From the NCBI GenBank assembly GCA_033296885.1, contig MU863951.1, positions 1-64,000 of the forward strand: a DNA stretch of 64,000 nt, in the 5' to 3' direction. The notes beneath the pieces are model-generated. The model was given only the letters and a program-made list of their open reading frames with translations. It was not told where the DNA came from and did not search any database. A program made the translations under genes and the position numbers. Positions 21,997 to 32,690 of the stretch are shown piece by piece; the stretch's first letter is position 1, and each line of letters begins with the position of its first letter. This DNA is from Triangularia verruculosa. Its lineage: Eukaryota > Ascomycota > Sordariomycetes > Sordariales > Podosporaceae.

Positions 21997-23638
21997 ATTG
22001 AGGGGGTTGCTATGGGGAGAATACCTACCTAGGTAAGCAGGTGTCAGATGACGAGCTTGGCTAATTAGGTATCTATTTATCGTTCTATCACCTGAATAGT
22101 GGTATTCATGCACAATTTAGTGCGTTTCAACTTTTGCCAAGGGGGTGGTTTAAGTCCGCCATGTAGAGAATAAAATGCTGACCGGTGCCAACTCGAGAAG
22201 GAGTCCACGTGTACGATGGTTAGTAGGTACAAATCACAACTGCAGGTTGAGAAGTTCTATACCTCCTAAGATACATGATTCATGCTGTGGCTATCTTGCC
22301 CCATAAACCTAAAGCCTTGCAAGACGGAATAGATGCAGCCTTCCACGCATTAGGTACGCAACATACAAGATGAGAAGCCCCAGCAACGGGCCGATTCAAC
22401 TATAGGCGAGGCCAAGACGATCATATAGCCGAAGCTATGCTGGCGGAGAGGTTAAAAGGGGAATCATGGAAATGGTTAGTATCAACTTGTATGGAAAGTA
22501 CCTTATTCCTCTCTATCAAATACCTCCTGCTTACCTGGGAGACAACTGCTCATGTGTAAGTAGGTAGCTTTGAGGTAATAGCTATCAAGAATATTGGCCA
22601 TCAATGCTGAGCCGAGGTAGGCACTCTGCCAGCCGTTCGACGCATTTCAAGCTGCCACGCGGGCCTGGAAGACATGACTTGCTGGAACGCCTTACGGCTC
22701 CCATCAACTACTTGAGGTCGTTGAAGATCTTCTCCCAGTTATGTTGAAGAATTGACTGAAAAGTCTCCGAGTGAAACATCAGCCTGTAACAAGGTCGTAG
22801 TGCCTCTGGTGGCTTTGTCATGTCATAGGTAGCCCAATCCTACTTTAATCTGACGAGCTTGATCTTGACGACCCTATTTTCAGACAAAAGGCCGTCCAAC
22901 AAGGAAATTGGCGGAGTCCTCGGTATATACTCAAGAAAGAAAACGCCGTGCCATACTCCGTATCTCCCAAATCAAGAACCCCAGGACCACATCCGCCACT
23001 TCCAGGCAAAGCTTGGTTCACTACAGACTCTCTCGAGCACTTCTTGGACCAATGGCAAAGGGAGTCAACGGCCTTTTGTCGGTGTCATGACGGCGCATGG
23101 TCAGCCTTAGCATGACGTGCAGTTTGCACGTGTCGACTATTTCCAGCCAGATTCGGTCCGTTTGATTGCGGGCGTGCTCCCTAGACCAGCAACTCCGGCC
23201 GCAGACTGCAGCGCAATGGCCCGGCACTACTAACCGAGCTCCGCCGTGCCAAGCACCCCTCTTCACAAACGGTGTTAGTAGTAGTCGTCGCGGGGCCCCG
23301 GATTGTAGCGTGCGCGGGAGCGATCTAGTGTAACGCTGATAAGTCGTTGGAGATCCTGGGGAGGTTTCTACTGAGTGAACTCTAACCTACCTCGGCAGCA
23401 TAAGTGCTTTTGAAGGGCCGAGCAAGACGCCGACGATGTCACCTCCGACAAAGGTACTGAGAAAATGGGAACACCAAGGCCTCAACCAAATTTGGATGTT
23501 GTTGACTTTCTGCCCGAGGAGCAAATATATTTATCCTGCATGCCCTCGCTGCCATGTTACTCTAGGATACGTTGAAATCAGCCAACCAGCCTCACCACTC
23601 CCGACAGCCCGCACAGACACGACTGAATCCTCGCCAAA
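21997..23638. other. Long intergenic region
   Basis: 1.6 kb without a convincing gene; open frames on both strands are short and compositionally random. Contains a CCTAGG-centred palindromic word (ACCTACCTAGGTAAG) near 22022 and a TATATTTAT element near 23525, about 110 bases before the LPMO start, that may be its TATA box. Confidence 0.5.
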
Positions 23639-24848
23639 ATGAAGCTGTCATCGGCCTTCTCCGTCCTGTCGGCGGCTACTCTGGTTCACGGTCATGGTTA
23701 CTTGACCATTCCGTTCAGTCGTAATCGTCTTGGCTCTGAAGTAAGGCTTTCAGTCCACATCAGTTCGATCCACAGATGCTAACCGCTGGACTCAACAGGC
23801 TGGTCTCGACTCCTGCCCCGAGTGCTCCATTCTCGAGCCTGTCTCGGCCTGGCCCGATCTTGACGTCGCTCCTGTCGGCCGCAGTGGGCCGTGTGGTTAC
23901 AACGCCCGGGTGAGCATCGACTACAACCAGCCGCGCGCTGGAGTCTGGGGCAACAGCCCCGTCGCCCGCTACTCTCCGGGTCAGACCATCGATGTTCAAT
24001 GGTGCGTCGATAACAACGGCGATCATGGTGGCATGTTTGCCTACCGCATCTGTCAGGACCAGGCTCTCGTCAAGAAGTTCCTCACGCCTGGCTATCTTCC
24101 CACCAATGCTGAGAAGCAGGCCGCCGAGGATTGCTTCGAGAGGGGCACCCTCCCTTGCACTGACGTCTCGGGTCAGAACTGTGGCTTCAGCCCCGACTGC
24201 TCCTCCGGTCAGCCCTGCTGGCGCAACGACTGGTTCACCTGCAACGCTTTCAACTCTGGTGATCGTCGTGGCTGCCAGGGTGTTGATAATGCTCCTCGCG
24301 GGTCTTGCTACACCTCGATCGCTGGAGGTTTCCCCGTCACCAAGAAGATCAAGCTCCCCAACGTCAACCTAGGCCACACTCTTCTCAGCTTCAAGTGGAA
24401 CTCATTCCAGACCGGCCAGATCTACCTTTCCTGCGCGGATATCGCCATTGGTGAGGGCAGCGGCACCGTCGACCCGCCTGCTTCGACCACCCTCTCCACC
24501 GTCGTGACCCCCGGTGCCTCGTGTGTCGCCGCCTCGTCGGTTCCTGTCGTCTTTAACGAGAAGGCCACCACTGCCTATGGCCAGAACATCAAGGTTGTTG
24601 GCTCCATCGCTGCCCTGGGCAGCTGGAACCCAGCCAATGCCGTTCCCCTCTCCGCCGCTGGATACACTACTTCCAACCCCCTCTGGTCCACCGCCATCAG
24701 CCTGGCTCCCGGCACTTCCTTCACCTACAAGTTCATCAGGGTGGACAGCAGCGGTGCTGTGACCTGGGAGAGCGACCCCAACAGGTCGTACACCGTCCCG
24801 GCCGCCTGCCAGGGCCAGATTGTGGCTGTTGAGTCCACCTGGCGTTGA
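23639..24848 (+). CDS. AA13 lytic polysaccharide monooxygenase with CBM20
   Basis: Secreted copper enzyme that oxidatively cleaves starch. Exons 23639-23740 and 23799-24848 give 383 residues. The 18-residue signal peptide leaves His19 as mature residue 1 in HGYLTIP, the N-terminal histidine brace. The second copper histidine is His110 in NNGDHGGMF (mature 92) and the axial tyrosine is Tyr243 in TGQIYLSC (mature 225). These positions agree within one residue with the published Aspergillus AA13 ligands. Numerous cysteines in the catalytic domain fit the family. A short serine/threonine linker leads into a starch-binding CBM20 from about residue 275 to the end, with the SIAALGSWNP core. An AATAAA signal at 24912 follows. 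Neighbouring GH5 mannanase suggests a secreted carbohydrate-degrading group. Confidence 0.95.
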
Positions 24849-24911
24849 AGCCGGGATATGAGCGATGAATGGGATCGGGACTGCATTGGGATATCTGGAC
24901 TGCATGTGGGA

Positions 24912-24917
24912 AATAAA
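24912..24917 (+). terminator. Putative polyadenylation signal of the LPMO gene
   Basis: AATAAA 64 bases after the LPMO stop codon. Fungal poly(A) signals are degenerate, so this is a probable rather than certain signal. Confidence 0.4.
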
Positions 24918-25555
24918 AGGGAGACATGAACGAAGTCACATGAACATTGCATTATTTTCCCTGTTTACGACATTTCTTTTTCACTGTACATGCTTGTTTG
25001 TTCACTTCATGTTCATCGATGTTATGTAAGGTACGCGATTGATAAGATAGGGAATGGCAGCATTACATTCCGAGGTTACATTTCGATATCCCCATGTCCA
25101 CATGCTCTCCTGATGATCGCATCCGCGCCCCCCATTTCATTACCCCAAGGCTGAATAGGTATGGATCCAGGCCCTCGGAAGGAAGCACTCAAAACGGGAG
25201 GGCGGTCCATTGCTTTCCGACTTTGCGTGTTGCTGGCGGCGATTGGCGAGCAGCATGCTGAGAGTGGTCTTGTTCAGTTTCTATGGTGCTGACAATCCTG
25301 GAAATCGTCCCGGGAAAATCCACCCGCCCATCACCCCGTCCTCTCGGGCCGGACAAGAGTGCAGGAAACGGCTTTGCCAAGACGCGCCAAGTATCCGGAA
25401 CCCCTGGAGGACGGCTCATCGACTTCCGTATCGTGAATACGGTAATCAGCTATGCGCTGGGAACAAAACAATCATAAATATCATCATGGCCGTTAGCTTT
25501 CGGTCTGGACTTTTGAAGGGGCAAGCTGCTTCACCACAGTCTTCCAACCGCCACC

Positions 25556-26956
25556 ATGGTCCTCGCCAAGTCTATACTCCTCAGCTTGTTGGCTCTTACC
25601 GCCACCGCCGCCCCCAGTGGTCCAGGCGGAAAGGGTCCTCACAAGGGCAAGCCCCCCAAGGGCTTTGTTACTGTGCAGGACGGGAAGTTCAAGCTCGATG
25701 GCAAGGACTTTTACTTTGCTGGTAGTAACGCCTACTATTTCCCCTTCAATGGCGTATGTTAGCATCCTTTCTGTCCTGATCGGCTCCCGGCCAGGCTCAT
25801 ATACTGACGATACGTTGACCAGGATCAATCCGATGTTGAGAAGGGGTTGACCGCCGCCAAGAAGGCCGGCCTCACTGTCTTCCGCACCTGGGGCTTCAAC
25901 GACAAGAACAGCACCTACATCCCCGGCGGCCTTCCGCAATACGGTGGCGAAGGTGCTGGTCCTTCCGAGGTGATCTTCCAGTGGTTCCACCCCAACGGAA
26001 CCTCCACCATCAACGTGGCTGGCTTCGACAAGGTCGTCAAGGCGGCTGACAAGGTTGGGACCAAGCTGTTGGTTGCCCTCACCAACAACTGGGCGGACTA
26101 CGGTGGCATGGATGTGTACACTGTCAACCTTGGTGGAAAGTACCACGATGACGTATGTCCTCGAGCTCGAAGCTGTCTCTGAACCCAGTCTGGTGGTATT
26201 GGTAAGCTAACAGCAAAACAGTTCTACACCGTCCCCAAGATCAAGGACGCTTACAAGCGCTACGTCAGGGCGATGGTCCTCCGCTACAAGGACTCGCCCA
26301 CCATCTTTGGCTGGGAGCTTGCCAACGAGCCCCGCTGCGGTGCTGACGGCACCCGCAACCTCCCTCGCAGCCCCAACTGCAACCCGGCCGTCATGGGCGC
26401 CTGGGTCAAGGAAATGAGCGCCTACATCAAGTCTCTCGATCCCCACCATCTCGTAACCTGGGGTGGAGAGGGCGAGTTCAACCTGCCCGAGGGCTCCGAC
26501 GACTGGGCCTACGCTGGCGGAAACGGTGGTGACTTTGACCACGAGATTGCCATCGACACGATTGACTTTGGCGTGTTCCACTCGTATCCAGACTGGTGGT
26601 CAAAGACGGTAGAATGGACTCAGCAGTGGATCCGCGACCACGCCGCTGCTGGTCGCAAGGCCAAGAAGCCCGTCGTTCACGAAGAGTATGGCTGGATGAC
26701 GCCCGAGGCCAGGCTCGAGTACCTCGGCAAGACGCATAATTCGACTCGCCTGGAGGTCATTGGCAGCTGGCAGAAGATCGAGGTGCAGGAGAAGCTGGCG
26801 GGCACCATGTACTGGCAGTTTGGTTACGGCGGTTACTCGTACGGGCGGAACCACAATGACGGCTTCACCATTTACTTGGAGGATGCCGAGGCCAAGGAGC
26901 TAGTGTATGGGCATGCCAAGGCTATGAACAAGCTCAACAAGAAGGGTGGCAGGTAG
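25556..26956 (+). CDS. GH5 subfamily 7 endo-beta-1,4-mannanase
   Basis: Secreted glycoside hydrolase attacking mannans. Exons 25556-25753, 25823-26152 and 26222-26956 give 420 residues. Signal peptide at residues 1-19, then a short proline/glycine/lysine-rich linker, then the GH5 barrel starting at GFVTVQDGKFKLDGK. The acid/base is Glu212 in ELANEPRC and the nucleophile Glu331 in VHEEYGW; FRTWGFND and NNWADYGG are typical of subfamily 7. No carbohydrate-binding module is attached. Intron 2 ends with two possible acceptors eight bases apart (26213 and 26221); only the second keeps the frame. An adenine-rich CATAAATA word about 80 bases upstream may act as TATA element. Confidence 0.95.
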
Positions 26957-27773
26957 GGAGTTTGATATCGCTTAGCATGTCATGTATAATACAACGCTGT
27001 AAGAGAATCTAAAGCCTGATTGCACACTATTGGGGTATGGAGATAAGCATCAGTGCCGGACTTGGCAATGGTAGGGAGTATAAGGGCCAAGACGGGAAAA
27101 ACCGGTGTCGTGAAGCTTCGCCCACTCTTTCTGCGATTTTCTTCAGTTGTGGGATGCAGGGAGGATCTGAAGGAGCCATGCGACGCTGATCATGGGTCTT
27201 GTGCATCTGCTGCCGCTTTAAGAATGGTTGACTTTCTGGTGGCTTGGGACTCTGAAATGTTTGTTGGGATACCTAAGCCTCCAACTATCCGTAGGGACAT
27301 GGAAGAAGCATTGCACATCAGTCCCATTCTCTTGTTTGGATCAGCTTTACAAGGTTAGCACCTATACCAAAGCAGGCATACTGAATTAACCGCTTGACTG
27401 AAAGTACCTATCATTGCGCGACTTAGCTGACAAAAGAAGTACCTAGTCATATGACATCAACGTAGGATGGTGCTTCCAGCTCAGAGACAGGCCAAAGATC
27501 TGAGTCTGCTACTTCCCCCCCTCCATGCCGCCGGCTGCACCCAACCGAGTCGGCTACACAAGCTAACCAGGAGCCAAATGTTGATCCTGATTAAAGCGGC
27601 AAGGGGCCGCGCGGGTGGTGCACACGCTTGAGATTGACTGAGGGAACACGGGCTCGGAAGAGTCGGATCTGTTGGTCCTCATGTCTATAAAAGATTCGAT
27701 TGCCCGTTACCTCAGATCGTGGCTATATGCACCGTTGTATCTCCAGCTCTCGCAAATATTTACCACACTCAAG
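26957..27773. other. Intergenic region
   Basis: 817 bases between the mannanase and the six-cysteine peptide. One 101-codon frame at 27053 has no signal peptide, domain or plausible composition and is not called. Holds the TATA box listed separately. Confidence 0.5.
27686..27692 (+). promoter_or_regulatory. TATA box of the six-cysteine peptide gene
   Basis: TATAAAA lies 88 bases before the ATG at 27774, a normal spacing for a well-expressed fungal secreted-protein gene. Confidence 0.6.
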
Positions 27774-27962
27774 ATGAAATTCGCCGCGCCGATCCTATTT
27801 CTGTCCTTCTTTGCCGCTGCCTCAGTTGCCCAATACACAGGGCCATGCACTGTCAACGACTGTGGTGCAAGCCATAAAGTGTGTGGCCGCGGGTGGCTAT
27901 GTGTTCCATACCCGAGCTTTGACCCTGCTACGAGACAGGGCTGTACTTGCAGTACCGCGTAA
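27774..27962 (+). CDS. Small secreted six-cysteine peptide
   Basis: 62 residues. Signal peptide at about 1-19 (ILFLSFFAAASVAQ) and a mature part of about 43 residues with six cysteines at 25, 30, 37, 43, 57 and 59, enough for three disulfides. Pattern C-x4-C-x6-C-x5-C-x13-C-x1-C with the core VNDCGASHKVC and a CVPYPSF segment. It belongs to the general class of small secreted cysteine-rich proteins, which includes effectors and antimicrobial peptides; no named family is recognised. The ATG is preferred over an upstream in-frame start because it directly precedes the hydrophobic signal core, and a TATA box sits at suitable distance. Confidence 0.8.
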   Translation: MKFAAPILFLSFFAAASVAQYTGPCTVNDCGASHKVCGRGWLCVPYPSFDPATRQGCTCSTA

Positions 27963-28578
27963 AGTAAGGTATTATTGATGAGAAATTCACTTAAAGAGTT
28001 CTTATGCTGACTGTGGTGATTCAAATCAGCTTCCGGCCTCTGAATGGCTAGGCTAGATAAACCGAATAATGCAGGGGTTGCGCGTGTTGCATCCGTCGTG
28101 AAGACAAGAGGGACTGCGACATGGAAGTGGAAATTACCCAAGGAGGCATTTGAGGATAGCCAATACCACTATGGACGAGTATCAGTTATCACTAGAGGCC
28201 TGCCGGCTATCCTGGCAGCTATCAACTATTTACGTTAGCCAGCCTAGCTACCAGTCTCTATTCCTTCTGTCCACAATGTGTCACATTTATCATCCCACCT
28301 ACCAGTGGAGGTCCGCTGTGCGCGTGCCTGGAAACCGCACAGCATTTCGCTGTGCAGTAAGCCTTGCGGGTAAGATCTGCATCGGCTCCGGATGATATCA
28401 TGACATGCAGCTTGCCACGCCGTCGAACCTTTCCCGGTTGGGCACCAAAGATTCTATCTCTACATGGTCATTTCTCTAGCCTCTCAAAACCAAAGCTAGA
28501 GCTAAACTGCTACAGACAATACGCCGAAGCGAACTACCTTATTCCTCCAACTATCAGTTGACCTATGGTGCGGAAATC
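27963..28578. other. Intergenic region
   Basis: 616 bases with no gene seen; should contain the promoter of the Dal5-type transporter. Confidence 0.5.
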
Positions 28579-30080
28579 ATGGGTCCCGACCAGGAAAAGC
28601 CGGTATCGTTGATCGCGTCCAACATCGGCAGTCACGCATCACAGGCCATTCCTGCTCTTGACCCCCACGAAGAAAAGCGGCTTCTGTTGAAGTTAGATGC
28701 CGTCTTTGTCCCCATCATCATGCTGGTCTATCTCTCGTGCTTTCTTGACCGCACCAATATCGGCAATGTCAAAGTTGCGGGGATGCCGGAAGACATTGGA
28801 GCATCCGATGCCGAGTTTTCGACAGCAGTGTCCATCTTCTATGCAACATACGTTGCATTCGAATCACCATGGGCTATCCTGCTGAAAAAGCTGACTCCAA
28901 GAGTTGTGTTGACAGGGCTTTGTGTGGTCTGGAGTTTGACGACAATCTTTTCGGGGTTCATCACCAATATCGGAGGGCTGTATGCCGCGCGCTTGATATT
29001 AGGCGCATGCGAGGGCGGTCTGTTTCCCGGGTTGAATTTGTACCTGACCATGGTTTACAAGAGAGAGGAACAAGCTCGAAGAGTGTCGTACTTGTTTGTC
29101 TGTGCGGCTTTGTCAGGTGCTTTTGGAGGTTTGTTGGCCTACGTTCTTCTGAAAATGGACGGAATAGGGGGGTATGCCGGCTGGAGATGGGTCTATATCA
29201 TCGAAGGGATATTCAGCATCCTGATAGGGCTGTTGATTTGGTTTGGACTGCCGAACGATCCGACGAACGCCTACTTCTTGAACGAGAGGGAAAAGGAGAT
29301 GATGCAGGTCAGAGCAAAGCAAAGGGCACAATATATGGGAAGTGAAGATTTCAGTTGGACGGAGATCATCATAGCCGTGAAGGATTTCAAGTTGTGGATC
29401 AGGTGAAGACCCCTTTCTTACCCCTATTCACGTGTTAAGCATAGCTCTGACTGGGCGAAAGCGGTGCGATTCAATTCTGCCAGGACATTCTCTTGTACGG
29501 CTTCAGCACCTTCCTCCCCTCCATCATCACCAGCATGGGCCACAGTAGCATCGAAGCCCAGTACCTCACCATCCCCGTCTATATTCTTGGCGGAGCCTGT
29601 TTCTTGACCCTGGCCTTCGTCTCCGACCATGTCTGTATCCGAGGCCCGTTCATCGCCTTTGCCAATATCTTTGGTATCATTGGCTACATTCTCATCATTT
29701 GCCCGACAAGCAACAGCATTAAATTCTTTGGGACCTTCATGTGTGCAATTGCTGTATACAGTGGTCCAGGGCTCAATCTGACGTGGCTCAATGTCAATGT
29801 CGCTCCTCATTACCGCCGAGCAGCTGCTATTGGATTTCAGCAAACCCTGGGCAACACAGCTGGCATTGTCGCAGGCCAAATCTACCGCACCTCACCATAT
29901 CTCCTGGGGAATGTATTCTCAGTCAGCGCCTTGGGTCTGGCACAGCTCCTGATCTTGATCAAGTGGCTGTACATCCGGCGGTGCAACGTGCTCAAGGAAA
30001 AGATTGCCAGTGGTGAAGTGCAAGATACGAGAACAGTGAAGACTGGCGACTGGGAGCTTGACTTCAGATATCATCTCTAG
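28579..30080 (+). CDS. Dal5/anion:cation symporter-type MFS transporter
   Basis: Twelve-helix transporter of the allantoate permease (Dal5/Seo1/Tna1) group, which carries organic anions, nicotinate, allantoate, dipeptides and similar compounds. Exons 28579-29402 and 29462-30080 give 480 residues. Recognisable family sequence: EEKRLLLKLDAVFVP before helix 1, SCFLDRTNIGNVKVAG after it, RLILGACEGGLFPG in the fourth helix region, and GWRWVYIIEGIFS in helix 6. The intron joins WIS with GAIQFCQDILLYGF, the start of the second half. An earlier ATG at 28565 is out of frame, so 28579 is the start. The substrate is not readable. Confidence 0.92.
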
Positions 30081-30346
30081 ATTCTCGGTACCCGAATGTC
30101 GAGCTTGTCGCAGAGAAAATTGGTTGGTGGAACGCAGTACCTTGAGGTCAACTGGTTGGGAAGATACAGGTAGGCATGTTGGAGTAATTTAGCCTGTTTG
30201 TGAATGTGAGGTAATCACCATCAAAGTTCCTCCGGTTGATACATAGGTTCATATTCTGGGAATACCTCCTAGCCGGGGCCCCTGACAGATATCTACACAT
30301 CAAGAGAATTTTAGTGTGTAGACTGACATCGTTAACATTCTTCACA

Positions 30347-31003
30347 ATGTTGCCCAGTCGATATTTCTTTGCAATTTTCACTGCTTTCGCACCCACCACC
30401 TTCGCGCAACCCTCCCCTAACATCCTCGACTGGCTAGACCTATCGTCCAGCACATCCTTCCCGTCGGAAACCTGCACTATGGCTCTGTCGGGACAAGCGC
30501 TCTCCTTCCCTAACTCACGGGCTTATCTCAATGGCCAGAACGCATCAACCGGATATACATCTTGTCAAGCGCGCCTTCCATTCAGGGACATGACCCACGG
30601 CTTCGCTTTTTCAGTGTTTCACACTTTTCTGTATGGACACCTCAGTCTTGACAAGGGTGCAGTGTTGGAGGAGATCGGGGTTGAAGTGGTTTATCTTGAC
30701 CATCAGGGGAAAAGAACACGGACTGATGGAAGGGCACTCAGACATGTATATGGGCAGAAAGGAACCGGGTACAACGGTACATTTGCGCTTTCCATGCATT
30801 TAAAGCCCATGGACCAGGGCTCCACGGTCTTGGGGGTCACAAGCTGCCCCAGTGCGGATTATCAACCTGTAATTGAGGGTGGTGTATGGGTGAAGCTAGC
30901 AATGGAGGACGGTGATTCTGAAACAGTCAGTAAGGACAGTCGCCGGGAGTCATTGGTAGAGGGGTTGATGGTCGAGTTTGATGTCCTATGGTCAAGGTGT
31001 TAG
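30347..31003 (+). CDS. Secreted DUF4360-like protein
   Basis: 218 residues, single exon. Signal peptide at about 1-20 (FAIFTAFAPTTFAQ). A cysteine in SETCTM is followed by TSCQARLPFRDM, then GFAFSVFHTFLYGHLSLDKG, a pattern that resembles the DUF4360 family of secreted fungal and bacterial proteins (cysteine, then G-F-x-F-S-V, then Y-G-x-L-x-L-x-x-G). The similarity is from motif memory, so I keep the family name tentative. Function unknown. No membrane helix after the signal peptide. Confidence 0.75.
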   Translation: MLPSRYFFAIFTAFAPTTFAQPSPNILDWLDLSSSTSFPSETCTMALSGQALSFPNSRAYLNGQNASTGYTSCQARLPFRDMTHGFAFSVFHTFLYGHLSLDKGAVLEEIGVEVVYLDHQGKRTRTDGRALRHVYGQKGTGYNGTFALSMHLKPMDQGSTVLGVTSCPSADYQPVIEGGVWVKLAMEDGDSETVSKDSRRESLVEGLMVEFDVLWSRC

Positions 31004-31578
31004 TGAATCAGGAATCATGGGAAGATCTTGGCCGCAGATTTCGACCTTCGACTGTAGAGATTCCGTGATGGTGGTACATGTGCTGTGCGATCTACGAGGC
31101 AAAGACCTCGACAGCAAGAGACAAAAGGCAATTTGTCACACAAATTGTTGTTAGACTGTGTAATTCCCGAGCTGCAGAATTTGGCGCTGGCTGTGTTGCA
31201 GTGTCTCAACTTGGCCACGCAGTCCTCTTGAGCTTGGATGCCCCATGGTGATTGGTGTGTCGGGTTGCGCCACCATTTTGACATTTCTTCTCTCAGGAGC
31301 CACACACAGGCAGTCAATTACCGCGGGGCGTGCAGATATGCCGGGAAAGCTGTGAGACTGAATGATTCACTGGAAGGACACGTCTAAAGATCTATCACCG
31401 GTAATTGCAGGAGAGTCGCGTCTTCCAAGCCCATTTCAGGAGATGGCGGCGGCGGCGGAGGACTTTTGTCCTCATCTATCCTGGGTGCCGTTTTCTGTTG
31501 CTAAACTTCTATAACCCAGCTTTGTTGAAGATCTCTACTCATCGATTGCTGTCCATAACCTCTGCGCTTCGAAAATTG
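31004..31578. other. Intergenic region
   Basis: 575 bases with no gene seen. A GGCGGCGGCGGAGG triplet run lies near 31444. Confidence 0.5.
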
Positions 31579-32472
31579 ATGACGACCAGGCGAAAGCCAC
31601 TTCTAGCCGTGTTGGTTTCTGTTCAAGTCCATTTAGGACTTGCTCAAAACACTTTGTACGTCCGTTATGATCCTCCGTTGACGACCTCAGGGGCATCCGC
31701 CAAGCCTTCAGGGGTAAGTGGAGTCAGCCTGTCGTGTTGCGACCCCAACTGACAACCATCGACACAGGTCAAGACGATGATTACCACATATGAGCATACG
31801 ACAGCTTCGGTGGTTGCGTCGACATCAATCTCAACCACAGTAGCAGCGGTGAACTCATCCGAACCACAGCCCAGCAGCGAACCAGGTCTCGGCACCGGGG
31901 CCCAAGCCGGTATCATAACCGGCTCCGCCCTCCTGTTTTTCCTGATCGTCAGTTTATCGGTGTATTTTCTCCGTCTTCGGAAAAGAAACAGAGAATCTTC
32001 TCTCGGTGGGAAGCCCCATCCGGGCCTCTCCACCCGCCCTAGCAACCAACATCTCATCGGCAGTCCCAGGAGCGAGGTCGGCCTCCAAACCCCCAAGCGA
32101 GCCCGCACACCACTGTCCCTCCCCTTTTACAACTCCAAAAGAAGCAGCCAAGGACAACAAGGGATGCCGCTCAGTCCCAGCGCTCTTGACATTGTGAGAG
32201 AAAGGTTGGAGATGGAGTCGATGGGATTTGGATACCAACAAGACAGACAAGACAACAGACGGGAGGCCAAGAGTGTGGTGGAGAGCCTGGACTGGGATTG
32301 GAAGAGGGTGTATGTGTATCCATTTACTTCCTCCGCTTCCTCTCGTGGGTCAGTGTATTCTGCAACGGAGGGGAGCGGAGGTGCAGAAGGTAAGATAGCG
32401 CATGGGCTAGGCTCGTACTGGGAGGTTAGCAGTGGCGGAAGCAAGGGCTTAAATGGCAAGCAGGAGACCTAA
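31579..32472 (+). CDS. Single-pass membrane protein with Ser/Thr-rich ectodomain
   Basis: 279 residues from exons 31579-31713 and 31768-32472 (54-base intron). Layout: signal peptide at about 1-22 (LLAVLVSVQVHLGLAQ), short extracellular part rich in serine and threonine to about residue 90, one transmembrane helix at 92-113 (IITGSALLFFLIVSLSVYF), basic stop-transfer RLRKRNR, then a 160-residue serine/proline-rich cytosolic tail. This Mid2/Wsc-sensor-like layout is common in fungi, but the cysteine-rich WSC domain is absent, so a sensor function is only suggested. The gene ends 218 bases from the convergently transcribed Utp12-domain gene. Confidence 0.7.
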
Positions 32473-32690
32473 TTGAGTTCTGAAAGTCTGGGCAGGGGAA
32501 GGGAAACGCACGGTTAAATGAGGATGAAAATGGGCATGGAGGTAATGATAATAACGATAATGCATTCAATGTCACGAATTTGGCCTTGGACCAATACAGC
32601 GGCATGTATGCATGGCACATGGTCTTTGGATATTTATATTAACATGTAAGTAACGCCGTCGTGATATGCTGCCACTCTAGCTTGACCCCT

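Noticed and set aside
21529..22113. Minus-strand open frame of 194 codons
   Set aside because: Overlaps the secreted-protein gene, composition is random and it has no signal or domain.
25493..26146. Minus-strand open frame of 217 codons over the mannanase
   Set aside because: Antisense shadow of a strongly supported gene with GC-rich codon use.
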